From positions 1 through 35,953 of the forward strand of contig DAHUZK010000076.1 of NCBI GenBank assembly GCA_027306605.1: DNA of 35,953 nucleotides. The letters run 5' to 3'. Below are positions 24,356 to 32,381 of the stretch, one piece after another. The position numbers and the translations under genes were made by a program. Position 1 is the first letter of the stretch; every line of letters starts with the position of its first letter. The stretch comes from Acidimicrobiaceae bacterium (GTDB taxonomy: Bacteria > Actinomycetota > Acidimicrobiia > Acidimicrobiales > RAAP-2). The notes beneath the pieces were generated by a model. The model saw only the letters and a program-made list of their open reading frames with translations, had not been told where the DNA came from and searched no databases.

Positions 24356-26391
24356 CAGGTTCCTGCCGGTTCGGTCTTGAACCCGGCCGGATCTCGCTTT
24401 TGCAGTGCGGCGGAACGACCGACCGGCCTCTCACCCTCCATCCCTCCCTCGGGACAAGCCAATTGCGACGAGTCGCCTTCGGGGGTGACACCGGCAATGG
24501 TGAAGAGAAAATGACGGACCTTCTCAGCGTCTCGCCCCTCCACGGATTCTGCGAGCTGGTCGAGGCACGAATCGAACCAGGACCGCGGTGTCGTGATGGG
24601 AAGGAGCCGGGAAATGGACGGGTGAGCGGTGCCGCAGACCTCCTCGTCGGACTCCCGCAGGTCCTCCCTCAACTTCTCGCCCGGGCGCATGCCCACGACC
24701 TTTATCGGAATGTCCACGTCGACCCGGCCTCCGGACAGCTGGATCATCCGGCGCGCCAAGTTCATGATGGAGACGGGCTCGCCCATCTCGAGCATGAAGA
24801 TGTCGCGGCCCTCCGACAGCAGCGAGGCCTGCAGCACGAGCTGCACGGCCTCCTCGACGCTCATGAAGAACCGGGTCATCCTGGGGTCGGTGACGGTCAC
24901 CGGTCCGCCGGAACTGATCTGACGGGCGAAGGTCGGAATGACGCTGCCGCGGCTCCCGAGGACGTTGCCGAAACGCACGGCGCAATAGAAGCTGTCGTGG
25001 GGTGCGCGGCTCAGGAGCACTTGCTCCGCCACCCGCTTCGACGCCCCCATCACGCTCGACGGCTGGACGGCCTTGTCGGAAGAGATCAACAGGAAGCGGC
25101 TGACCCCGACGGCAGCCGAGGCCTCGATCACGTTGAGCGTCCCGAAGACGTTGGTACGAGCCGCCTCGACTGGGTGCGTTTCGAGGACGGGGACGTGCTT
25201 GTAGGCTGCCGCGTGGAGCACGACATCGGGCCGGAAGCGCGCGAACACCTCGAAAAGGGCCTCTCGGTCGTTGATATCGACCAGAGCCTGATGACAGGGA
25301 CCTTCGAGCACCGATGCGATGTCGTGCAGGTGGGTCTCGTCGTGGTCGAGGAGTACGAGCTGCGCTGGAGCGAAGCCGACCACCTGACGGCAGATCTCCG
25401 AACCGATGGAGCCCCCCGCTCCCGTGACAAGGACGCGGTGGGACTCGAGCGACATGCGGACGCCCTCGAGGTCGGTGGCCACGGGGGTACGGCCCAACAG
25501 GTCCTCGATGCTGGGCTCGCGTGCCTGTCGTATCGCGAACATGCCGGTGCGACCGGCAACGACGTCGTGCACGGTCGGCAGCACCTTCATGGTGATACCG
25601 GCGCGCTCCGATGTCCGGAGCACCTCGGCGATCATCTCCGGCGACGCGTTGGGGATGGCGAGCAACACCTCTTGGAGCATGAACCGGCTGGTTGCGGCAG
25701 GGATGTCCTGGATGCTGCCGACGATCGGCACTCCGATGAGGGACATGCCGTGGACCGATTCATCGTCGTCGAACACTGCGACCGGGATCAGCCCAGCATC
25801 GGGACGTCGGATCATTTCGCGGACAGCCGAGGCGGCCGCATCTCGGCTCCCGACAACGGCAACACGCAATCCGCTACCTCGTGAGCCTCGTTGCCAGGCG
25901 AAGATCCGCGACTGAAAGCGGACAAGGCTCATGCCGAGTGTGGCGAGAAGCAGCCCGACCACGATCACTTGTGCATGGAGCACCTGGTAACCGGAAACGC
26001 GTACTGCTATGTAGACGACGAGCATGACGGCAGCGACAGTCCCACTCGAGAGGATCATCTGGCGTGCTTCCTCGAGCCCTGCATGGCGCCACATTCGGCC
26101 GTACAAGCCGTAGATCTGGTTGCAGGCAAGGGTCACGGTGAGGGCGATGAGCAGGAAGAGGCCGAAGTGCCAGCCGTACTCGTTCGGCGCGACGTTGCGC
26201 CAGTAGAAGACTTCAGCCGCGCTGTAGCCGGCGACCACGCAAATGGCATCGAACACCATGAAGAGGAGCTGGGCGCGAACTCGGCTCGCCAGAACAGGAA
26301 TCCGACGCGAAAGCGGGACCGGCGCGTCCATGTCGTGCGGTTCGCCGCGGTCGACCCCTGATCCGCCTTGACCTGTGTCGGCTTCAGTCAT
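24355..26391 (-). CDS. FlaA1/WbpM-type membrane nucleotide-sugar 4,6-dehydratase
   Basis: A 678-residue protein. Four N-terminal membrane helices (about residues 30-180) precede a Rossmann-like domain (LRVAVVGSRDAAASAVREMI) and a C-terminal SDR domain with RVLVTGAGGSIGSEICRQVV, HAAAYKHVPVLE, and SSDKAVQPSSVMGASKR. The catalytic Tyr of SDRs is replaced by Met in MGASK, as is characteristic of WbpM/FlaA1/PglF. Such enzymes convert UDP-GlcNAc to a UDP-4-keto-6-deoxy sugar, the precursor of QuiNAc, FucNAc, bacillosamine and related residues. I chose ATG 26391 (MTEADTGQGG); there is no good Shine-Dalgarno sequence, and a Met 20 residues in (MDAPVPLSRR) is an alternative. The open frame continues about 90 codons upstream in low-quality sequence that I do not accept as coding. 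Confidence 0.92.
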   Translation of the reverse strand: MTEADTGQGGSGVDRGEPHDMDAPVPLSRRIPVLASRVRAQLLFMVFDAICVVAGYSAAEVFYWRNVAPNEYGWHFGLFLLIALTVTLACNQIYGLYGRMWRHAGLEEARQMILSSGTVAAVMLVVYIAVRVSGYQVLHAQVIVVGLLLATLGMSLVRFQSRIFAWQRGSRGSGLRVAVVGSRDAAASAVREMIRRPDAGLIPVAVFDDDESVHGMSLIGVPIVGSIQDIPAATSRFMLQEVLLAIPNASPEMIAEVLRTSERAGITMKVLPTVHDVVAGRTGMFAIRQAREPSIEDLLGRTPVATDLEGVRMSLESHRVLVTGAGGSIGSEICRQVVGFAPAQLVLLDHDETHLHDIASVLEGPCHQALVDINDREALFEVFARFRPDVVLHAAAYKHVPVLETHPVEAARTNVFGTLNVIEASAAVGVSRFLLISSDKAVQPSSVMGASKRVAEQVLLSRAPHDSFYCAVRFGNVLGSRGSVIPTFARQISSGGPVTVTDPRMTRFFMSVEEAVQLVLQASLLSEGRDIFMLEMGEPVSIMNLARRMIQLSGGRVDVDIPIKVVGMRPGEKLREDLRESDEEVCGTAHPSISRLLPITTPRSWFDSCLDQLAESVEGRDAEKVRHFLFTIAGVTPEGDSSQLACPEGGMEGERPVGRSAALQKRDPAGFKTEPAGT

Positions 26392-26902
26392 GCCGATACG
26401 CCCATCCCCGTCGGAACCGCCGGGCACTGCCTCCGTGCCGAAGCACTGCCCTTCGTCCACGTCAACATCATCGCCCCAAACCGCTCGTGATCGCCGAAGA
26501 CCCTGTCGTCGCCAAAACAAGGCTGATCGCTCCGGGCCCTCCCGAGTCTCCGCCCTCATGAATCTACCGCAGGGCATGGCCGCATGTAATTGGTGGGCGC
26601 GCCCCTCGGAGAGGCCCGACTGGGAGCTGTCGGACTGCACGCACGGGTCCAGGGCAGAGAGCACGTCCTGGCGCTTGTGGGGGCGTTGTGCCGATCGGAT
26701 CCGGTTGGCCCTATTTCGGCGTGGGTAGGACTGTCAGTATCCTCTTTGGGACGAATCCTCGTGAGAGGAGAGGCGGGCGGGCTCGACCGAGCCTGCAATG
26801 CCTATTACCCAGTGGGGGCGCCGTTGAGCCCGGAAAACTGGCTGGTACCTTGAAGCGGACGTCGGCGTTCCGCTGGTCGCGCGTGTCAAGGCGGGAGGAA
26901 TA
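26392..26902. other. Divergent intergenic region between FlaA1-like and Wzz-like genes
   Basis: About 510 bp. It holds a promoter for the plus-strand Wzz-like gene near 26824-26851 and a weak minus-strand -10 candidate (TAGATT, 26566-26561, with ATTACA 18 bp upstream) that would give the FlaA1-like gene a leader of about 160 nt. The minus frame of the FlaA1-like gene stays open over part of it but reads Arg/Gly-rich. No RNA gene or repeat was recognised. Confidence 0.45.
26824..26851 (+). promoter_or_regulatory. Promoter of the Wzz-like/pseudo-kinase pair
   Basis: TTGAGC (26824-26829), a 16-nt spacer and TACCTT (26846-26851). The transcript would begin near 26858, about 45 nt before the ATG, and would carry the GGGAGGAATA ribosome-binding site. 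Confidence 0.5.
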
Positions 26903-27928
26903 ATGGAACTTTCCGACTACTGGGCTGCACTGGTCCGTGGCTGGTGGCTGCTCGCGATCTTCGGGTTGGCCGGATTGGCCGTGCCCTTGCTCCTCGCCCC
27001 GCCCCCGAAGGGCCACATCGAGACCCACTACCAGACGACGTCGGTCATCGGTTCGCCTCCCACCGCGCAGAACGGCTCCAGCCTGCTGGGCGGTGGGATC
27101 AGCATTGGACAGATCCAGTACTACGCCAGCACGGACGGTGTCATGGCCGACACGAACCGGATCTCCGGCTTGAACGAACCGTTGCCGATCCTGCGGGAGC
27201 AGATCACGGTGGTGGACCCGAATGCGAGCACCAGCGGAGGACAGAGCTCCGGACAGCAGAATGGCGTGGTCGACGTGACAACGGTCGGGTCCACCGCCGC
27301 CTCCTCGCTCGCGCTGAATCAGTCCTTCGTCCAGGCGATGCAGGATTCGACGGACGCCGCCTCGAAGAACGCGCTTCTGGGTCAAGAGCAGCAGACGGAG
27401 CAGACGCTGAACAGCGTCATGACGGACATCGCGACGAACCACCTCGCGCCGGGCCTCACCCCTCAGGCTTTGCAGGTTCAGGTGACGGCACTGCAGAACT
27501 ACCTGGCGAGTCTGGTGATCGAGCAGCCGGGATCAGGGCTCCAAGTCGTGCAGGCGCCGTCCCAGGCCTCGACGACAGCTGTGGTCACGGGGACCCCGAC
27601 CGTGGTGCAGAACCGCACCGTCCGCGCCGGCGTGGGTCTGTTGATCGGCCTCGTCCTGGGCGCGCTGGCGGCCATCGCCCTGTGGATGCTGGACAGCCGC
27701 CTGAAGACGGCGAAGCGGGCCCAGACGTCCTTGGGCTACCCGGTCATCGCCGAGCTCCCATTGCAGGCCGGCGAGTCGGGTGAGGCCTATCGGATGCTCT
27801 GGTTGTCGGTGTTCCGAGAGCCCCTGCCGCTCCCACCGGCGGAGGACAGCGAACGCTTGTACGGAGGCGAGGATCACATGTTGGACCGTGGTGTGGGCAG
27901 CGGTGCAGGGCGGTCGGGAAGGCCATGA
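26903..27928 (+). CDS. Wzz-like chain-length/polysaccharide co-polymerase protein
   Basis: A 341-residue protein with the two-helix plan of polysaccharide co-polymerases: N-terminal LSDYWAALVRGWWLLAIFGL plus LAVPLLLAP (helix about residues 13-32) and a second helix near residues 236-256 (RAGVGLLIGLVLGALAAIAL) followed by WMLDSRLKTAKRAQ. The extracytoplasmic loop of roughly 200 residues is Ser/Gln/Thr/Ala-rich and includes a Gln-rich helix region (LLGQEQQTEQTLNSVMTDI). The cytoplasmic tail of about 80 residues contains SLGYPVIAELP, the stretch that docks to a BY-kinase in classical systems. A strong Shine-Dalgarno sequence fixes ATG 26903. The stop overlaps the next gene's ATG (ATGA). Confidence 0.85.
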   Translation: MELSDYWAALVRGWWLLAIFGLAGLAVPLLLAPPPKGHIETHYQTTSVIGSPPTAQNGSSLLGGGISIGQIQYYASTDGVMADTNRISGLNEPLPILREQITVVDPNASTSGGQSSGQQNGVVDVTTVGSTAASSLALNQSFVQAMQDSTDAASKNALLGQEQQTEQTLNSVMTDIATNHLAPGLTPQALQVQVTALQNYLASLVIEQPGSGLQVVQAPSQASTTAVVTGTPTVVQNRTVRAGVGLLIGLVLGALAAIALWMLDSRLKTAKRAQTSLGYPVIAELPLQAGESGEAYRMLWLSVFREPLPLPPAEDSERLYGGEDHMLDRGVGSGAGRSGRP

Positions 27929-28731
27929 ACGAGTCGCGCACGCGGTCCGCCGCCGAACGGCGCTCGATCCTCATCCCGGATCGTCGGGTCGTGATGGTCG
28001 TATCGGCGGACACCGAGCCATCACTTGGAGACGTGGTGACGAACCTGGCCACGGTTTGCGCCGAGACCGGTCAGCGCGTGGCGCTCCTCACCACGGCCGG
28101 GCTCGGGTCGCCGGAATCGGAACTGCCGGATTCGCCCCCGCTCTGGTGGCGGAGTTGGCCGGCTCCCGGGAACGGCGCAGGGCTTCGGATCGAGGACGAG
28201 CGGGCCCGGCTCTTGACAGGGCCGGTGAGTCAGAGAGACATCGAAGACCTACTCGGAGAGACGGGGGTGCCCGGTGTGGTGCGACTCGATCTGCGCCACT
28301 TCGTCAGCCATCCTGCAAGGGTGGTGATCCGCGTCCCCGATGTTGTCGCGGTGCTCCTGGAGATCGTGGACGTCGTGTTTCTCGAGGTTCCTTCCTATCT
28401 CTCGGTGCACCACGGCGAGGGGCTGACACCTTTGGCCGACGTGGTGCTGGTGGTGGCCGACCGCGAGCTCAGCACGCTCAAGGAGATGCGCCAACTGAGT
28501 GCGGCCTTGAGGAGGCTCGACGCTCCGGTCGTCGGCGTGGCCCTCACGGAAGGCGGCGTCGAGCTCTTCGACTGGGGTCCCGCCGACACGGAGCTGGAGA
28601 TGCCGGGGGAGCGAGCGAGCCACCCGCTCGACCCCACGGAGCAACTGCCGCTCTCCGGGCCCCTTGACGCCGTCCCGGCCCCGGTCCGTGACGAGCTCAG
28701 CGTCATGGAGCACGCACGGCGCGAGTTCTGA
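27925..28731 (+). CDS. Degenerate BY-kinase/CpsD-like protein without a P-loop
   Basis: A 268-residue protein whose fold plan follows CpsD/Wzc tyrosine autokinases, but with the nucleotide-binding residues lost. Where Walker A (GEGKST-type) should be, the protein reads VVMVVSADTEPSLGDVVTNL; Walker A' has become VALLTTAGL instead of the usual LLVDADLR; the Walker B-like strand reads VVFLEVPSYL, with Glu for Asp; then LADVVLVVADRELSTLKEMR matches the family. The C-terminal tail has no Tyr cluster. It is therefore probably not a kinase but a scaffold or regulator that binds the Wzz-like tail. ATG 27925 overlaps the Wzz-like stop by 4 bp, so one-to-one co-production is expected. Confidence 0.75.
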   Translation: MNESRTRSAAERRSILIPDRRVVMVVSADTEPSLGDVVTNLATVCAETGQRVALLTTAGLGSPESELPDSPPLWWRSWPAPGNGAGLRIEDERARLLTGPVSQRDIEDLLGETGVPGVVRLDLRHFVSHPARVVIRVPDVVAVLLEIVDVVFLEVPSYLSVHHGEGLTPLADVVLVVADRELSTLKEMRQLSAALRRLDAPVVGVALTEGGVELFDWGPADTELEMPGERASHPLDPTEQLPLSGPLDAVPAPVRDELSVMEHARREF

Positions 28732-28746
28732 CCGAGCAGATCGTCG

Positions 28747-29838
28747 TCACGCCCCGTGGTGAAGGCGGCGTTCCACCATCGGTCGAAGGGCGGCTTCCCA
28801 CCGCCGGCACATGAGCTCCAGGCCGAACTCTTCTGCGCACCGGGTGCGAGCCTTGAGCCCCATGGCGGTCCGGCGCTCGGGAGCGTCCAAAAGGTCGCCG
28901 ATCCCGGCCGCGATCGCCGCTACCGAATCTTCGACGATGAGGCCGGTCCGTCCATCGATCAGGACGCTTGCCGCCCCGGGCACGCGTGTCGACACCGCCG
29001 GCACGCCGCTCAATCCCGCTTCGATCAACACTCCTGGCATGCCCTCGCCCGTGGGCAGGCTGGTGAACACGAAGAGATCGGCTTCGCGCAAGAGCTCAGG
29101 GACGTCGGGCCGGCCGCCGAGCAGCTCGATGCCGGACGCCCGGGCCAGCGGGCCCAAGGTCGGAGCAAGTGGCCCATCGCCGACCATGACGGCGCGGATC
29201 TCCCTGCCGTCGTCCTGTAGCCGGCGGACGACCTCGATGAAGCGACCGGGCTGCTTCTGGGGGGTCAGAGCGCCGACGAACATCAGAGTGGGGCGAGGCG
29301 ACTCGGCGTTGCCCGAGCGGGGACGGAACTGCCGGACGTCCCTCCCGTTGGGGATCATCATCGCCCTCCGGGGGACGACGCGGAACCTTCCGGTGCATTC
29401 GGCCAGTACGTCCTCGCTGACGGCGACAACCAGCTCGGCCCGGGCCATGATGCGCCTCCACAGCCATTCATGGGACCTGGTCGACCTTCCCGCATACGTC
29501 CCTATCACGCAATACGCCACGGGGCACCCGGTGCCCCAGACCGCCGGAACGGCGTACTTCATCGGATCGCCGCCGTGGGCGACGATCACCGCGGGATCGA
29601 GTCCGGCCAGGACTCTGCGCAATTCGAGCACGAGACGAGGATCGAAGCCCTCGGTGGGGCGACTGCCGCCGGCATTCCCCACAGCCAGGTCGAGATCCAC
29701 CTCCCGCGGACCGTCGAAGAGCCCGAGCAGGCAGTGACGAACCACCGGTCCTCGCGCATTGAGTCCGTCGACCAGGAGGCGTGCCGCGCGCTGCGCTCCT
29801 CTGCCTCGTGGGGACGGGATGACGTGCACGACCAGCAC
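28747..29838 (-). CDS. Family 4 (GT-B) glycosyltransferase
   Basis: A 363-residue GT-B enzyme. It has VLVVHVIPSPRGRGAQRAAR at the start, IVAHGGDPMKYAVPAVW, LVVAVSEDVLAECTGR, IPNGRDVRQFRP, TLMFVGALTPQKQPGRFIEV, and the nucleotide-sugar motif FVFTSLPTGEGMPGVLIEAG (about residues 270-289), a GT4 signature with Glu at the expected position. The start is taken at GTG 29838, seven bases after a TACGGT -10; the GTG at 29847 overlaps that hexamer and could not be used by such a transcript, although the difference is only three residues. It converges on the pseudo-kinase gene with a 15-bp gap. Confidence 0.9.
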   Translation of the reverse strand: MLVVHVIPSPRGRGAQRAARLLVDGLNARGPVVRHCLLGLFDGPREVDLDLAVGNAGGSRPTEGFDPRLVLELRRVLAGLDPAVIVAHGGDPMKYAVPAVWGTGCPVAYCVIGTYAGRSTRSHEWLWRRIMARAELVVAVSEDVLAECTGRFRVVPRRAMMIPNGRDVRQFRPRSGNAESPRPTLMFVGALTPQKQPGRFIEVVRRLQDDGREIRAVMVGDGPLAPTLGPLARASGIELLGGRPDVPELLREADLFVFTSLPTGEGMPGVLIEAGLSGVPAVSTRVPGAASVLIDGRTGLIVEDSVAAIAAGIGDLLDAPERRTAMGLKARTRCAEEFGLELMCRRWEAALRPMVERRLHHGA

Positions 29839-29845
29839 CGACCGC

Positions 29846-29851
29846 ACCGTA
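29846..29851 (-). promoter_or_regulatory. -10 element of a leaderless promoter (GT4 gene)
   Basis: TACGGT on the minus strand, seven bases before GTG 29838. The divergent intergenic region to 30033 also holds TACCTT and TACGGT on the plus strand (about 29915-29935) that could serve the opposite gene, but no -35 was convincing. Confidence 0.42.
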
Positions 29852-30033
29852 GCAGCGAAGGTAACGAGCGACGTCTTCGGCTCGTCGGTGGCGGGCCCGA
29901 ACGCGTCGGCGTCAGATACCTTCGACTACGGTGACCGGACCGGGTTCGGCTCGCACGGTGAGTTGGTCGCGCTGTCGCGGAATGGCCGTCAGAATGTTCA
30001 GGCACACGTGGATGCAGACAGCGGGAGCGCTTC

Positions 30034-31248
30034 ATGAGATCATTGCTCATTGCGGAGAACCTGCCTTGGCCGGCGCTCGGAGGCAACCTCGTTCGCCTGG
30101 GCCAAGTCGTCGAAGCCGTGGCCTCCGTGAGCGATCTCGACCTCTTCATCCTTCACGATCCGCGCCGGCAGGACATCACGGTGCCGGCCACGGTCCACGT
30201 GGCGCGATCGAAAGGAGCAGTGTTGCCGCACCGCTGCTCACCGTTCCGATGGCGGATCAAGTGGGCCCTTCGCAGAGACCTTCCCGCCGAGGTCGCCATG
30301 GCCAGTGCCGACACCGGCCCCCGCGCCGCCCTGCGGGAATGGGCGCTTCCTCCCTATGACGTGGTGTGGTTTTCGACGGCGCGCTCCTACCATTGGACGG
30401 GTCGGCCCCATTTCGGGCCTACCATCGTCGACCTCGACGACCTCGAGGACCGCAAGGCTGAGCTGCGGGCCGACCTGCTCCGCTCCGCCGCGCCCGGTTC
30501 GCTTCGGGACCATCTGGCCTGGTACCGGGCCAAGTTGAACGCAGCCGACTGGCACCGGTTCCAGCGGTCCGTGGCGGCGCAGGTGGAGCGGGTCGTTATC
30601 GCCAGCGGAGTCGACGTCGAGCGGTGCGGCCTGCCCAATGTGACGGTGATCCCCAACTCGTTTCCGAGACCGGAGCGGCCTGCGGGCAACCCCGCCGCCG
30701 GGGGTCGCCAGGTCGTGCTCTTCCAGGGCCATCTCGGGTATCCCCCCAACATCGACGCGGCGGAATGGCTGGTACGTGTGATCCTTCCGCGCATTCGCGC
30801 GACGGAGCCGTCGACGGAGGTGCGGCTGGTCGGTCTGCCGGGCACGGGTGTCAAACGATTGGCCCAAACCGGTGGCGTCTCCGTCGTGGGTCAGGTGCCC
30901 TCCATGGACGAAGAGCTGGCCGGAGCGACGGTGGCCGTGGTGCCGATCCGCTACGGCAGCGGCACCCGGGTCAAGATCCTCGAGTCCTTTGCGAACCGGG
31001 TCCCCGTCGTGTCCACGACGTTGGGTGCGGAGGGCCTCGAGGTCGAAGACGGCGTGCATCTGTTGGTAGCGGACGATCCCGACGATTTCGCCGCAGCGAC
31101 CGTGCGGATCCTGGAGGATGCGCCGCTACGCCAACGTCTCGTGGAGGCAGCCGAGGCTCTTTACCTCGACCGTTATGACGGTCACGCTTCCGGTGCAGCC
31201 GTCCGTGACCTCCTGGACCGCGTGGCGCGGCAGAGCACTCGTTCGTAG
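30034..31248 (+). CDS. GT-B glycosyltransferase (family 4-like)
   Basis: A 404-residue protein. It opens LLIAENLPWPALGGNLVRLG, a Gly-rich acceptor-side loop; later come VDLDDLEDRK, VTVIPNSFPRPE, the hallmark VVLFQGHLGYPPNIDAAEWL (about residues 229-248), VRLVGLPGTGVKRLAQ, and PIRYGSGTRVKILESFANRV for the donor site. The 'GxLxYxPNxDAxxWL' pattern belongs to a glycosyltransferase group frequent in exopolysaccharide clusters. ATG 30034 has GGGAG at 8 nt. Its last 67 bp overlap, antisense, the end of the convergent GT4 gene. Confidence 0.9.
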   Translation: MRSLLIAENLPWPALGGNLVRLGQVVEAVASVSDLDLFILHDPRRQDITVPATVHVARSKGAVLPHRCSPFRWRIKWALRRDLPAEVAMASADTGPRAALREWALPPYDVVWFSTARSYHWTGRPHFGPTIVDLDDLEDRKAELRADLLRSAAPGSLRDHLAWYRAKLNAADWHRFQRSVAAQVERVVIASGVDVERCGLPNVTVIPNSFPRPERPAGNPAAGGRQVVLFQGHLGYPPNIDAAEWLVRVILPRIRATEPSTEVRLVGLPGTGVKRLAQTGGVSVVGQVPSMDEELAGATVAVVPIRYGSGTRVKILESFANRVPVVSTTLGAEGLEVEDGVHLLVADDPDDFAAATVRILEDAPLRQRLVEAAEALYLDRYDGHASGAAVRDLLDRVARQSTRS

Positions 31249-32381
31249 GCGTCCATCGTCTTCGTCACCACGACCCGGTCGTCGAACTCGGCCTCGGCCT
31301 TGCGCCGAGCCGCCAATCCCATCTGCCGGCGCCGGGCGGGGTCGGCCAGCAGATCGCTGATTGCTGAGGCCAGCACTTCGACATCATGAAGCGGAACGAG
31401 CCGACCGGTCTGACCGTCTGAGACAACCTGTCGACAGCCACGTATGTCGGTCGCGATGACGGGCAGGCCGCATGCGGCTGCTTCCATGGCGGACCGTGGG
31501 AAGCCCTCGCGATACGACGGCAGCACGAACAGGTCGAAGCTCGAATAAATGCGCTCCATGTCGTGCCTGCTCCCGACGAAGACGATGCGGGCGCGGCGGG
31601 CGGCAGCAGCGAGCGCATCGGCTGGAATCCCATCGGACTTCTCGGGGTCCGAGCCTCCGACCACCACGAACACGACGTCTGGCGACTGGGCGTGGATCTT
31701 CTCGGCCGCGAGGAACAGCTCTCGGAAGCCCTTCTGCCACACCAGACGCGCCACCGTACCCACCACCAGAGCGTCTCCGCCCACGCCGAATTCGTCCCTG
31801 ACCCGCCGACGGACCTTCCCGGTCGGCTCGGGACGGAACCGCTGCAGGTCGACGCCGTTGCCGAGCAGCACCAACTTGTCCGCCGACACACCGATCCGGG
31901 ACAGGACCCCGAGGTCCTCAGGATTCTGGACGAGCTCGGCACCCGAGCAGGAGGCGGCGGCACGCTCCAATGCGTACACCAACGATTTCCGCCACAGCTC
32001 GTCTTCGGGGCTCGCATAGAGACCGTGGACGGTGTTGACGATGCCCGGTACACCGGCCGCTCGTGCAGCAACTCTTCCGTAGAGCCCTGGCTTCGGGTTG
32101 TGGGTATGGACGATGTCCGGCCTGAGCTTCCTGAAGAGACGCAGGAGCTCGACCATCGCCAAGGCGTCCTGCCCGGCGGCGTGCGAGCGGGTGGCGTGCC
32201 GGAGGGGCTCATGGCGGATGCCCCAGGACTCCAGCTGCGGCACGAACGGGCCGGGAGCCGAGACCCCGATCACCTCCATGCCGGCCTCGGCGAATGCCCT
32301 CAGCTGCGGACCGAGGAGCAGCACCAGGCTCATGTCGATCGTCGTGACGTGGACCAGTCTCTTGCCGCAGAGCGCGTTCAC
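31182..32381 (-). CDS. Family 4 (GT-B) glycosyltransferase
   Basis: A 399-residue GT-B enzyme with KRLVHVTTIDMSLVLLLGPQ, DIVHTHNPKPGLYGRVAARA (acceptor-side His), GIVNTVHGLYAS, LLGNGVDLQRFRP, VGTVARLVWQKGFRELFLAA and the donor motif FVLPSYREGFPRSAMEAAA (E-x7-E type, about residues 295-313). This resembles WcaI/ExoO-like GT4 enzymes that add sugars to undecaprenyl-linked glycans. GTG 32381-32379 overlaps the stop of the upstream GT4 gene by 4 bp (GTGA), and the two are certainly co-translated. The basic C-terminal tail (CRATRSRRSRTAAPEA) lies entirely in the antisense overlap with the plus-strand gene. Confidence 0.92.
   Translation of the reverse strand: MNALCGKRLVHVTTIDMSLVLLLGPQLRAFAEAGMEVIGVSAPGPFVPQLESWGIRHEPLRHATRSHAAGQDALAMVELLRLFRKLRPDIVHTHNPKPGLYGRVAARAAGVPGIVNTVHGLYASPEDELWRKSLVYALERAAASCSGAELVQNPEDLGVLSRIGVSADKLVLLGNGVDLQRFRPEPTGKVRRRVRDEFGVGGDALVVGTVARLVWQKGFRELFLAAEKIHAQSPDVVFVVVGGSDPEKSDGIPADALAAAARRARIVFVGSRHDMERIYSSFDLFVLPSYREGFPRSAMEAAACGLPVIATDIRGCRQVVSDGQTGRLVPLHDVEVLASAISDLLADPARRRQMGLAARRKAEAEFDDRVVVTKTMDAYERVLCRATRSRRSRTAAPEA

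Noticed and set aside
24289..25884. A 531-codon open frame on the plus strand
   Set aside because: Antisense shadow of the FlaA1-like gene, produced by high third-position GC. No motif; the opposite strand has complete SDR signatures.
26392..26664. About 90 extra N-terminal codons for the FlaA1-like protein
   Set aside because: The stretch is Arg/Gly/Ser-rich, lacks homology to the family N-terminus (which begins near the first helix) and includes a weak promoter candidate.
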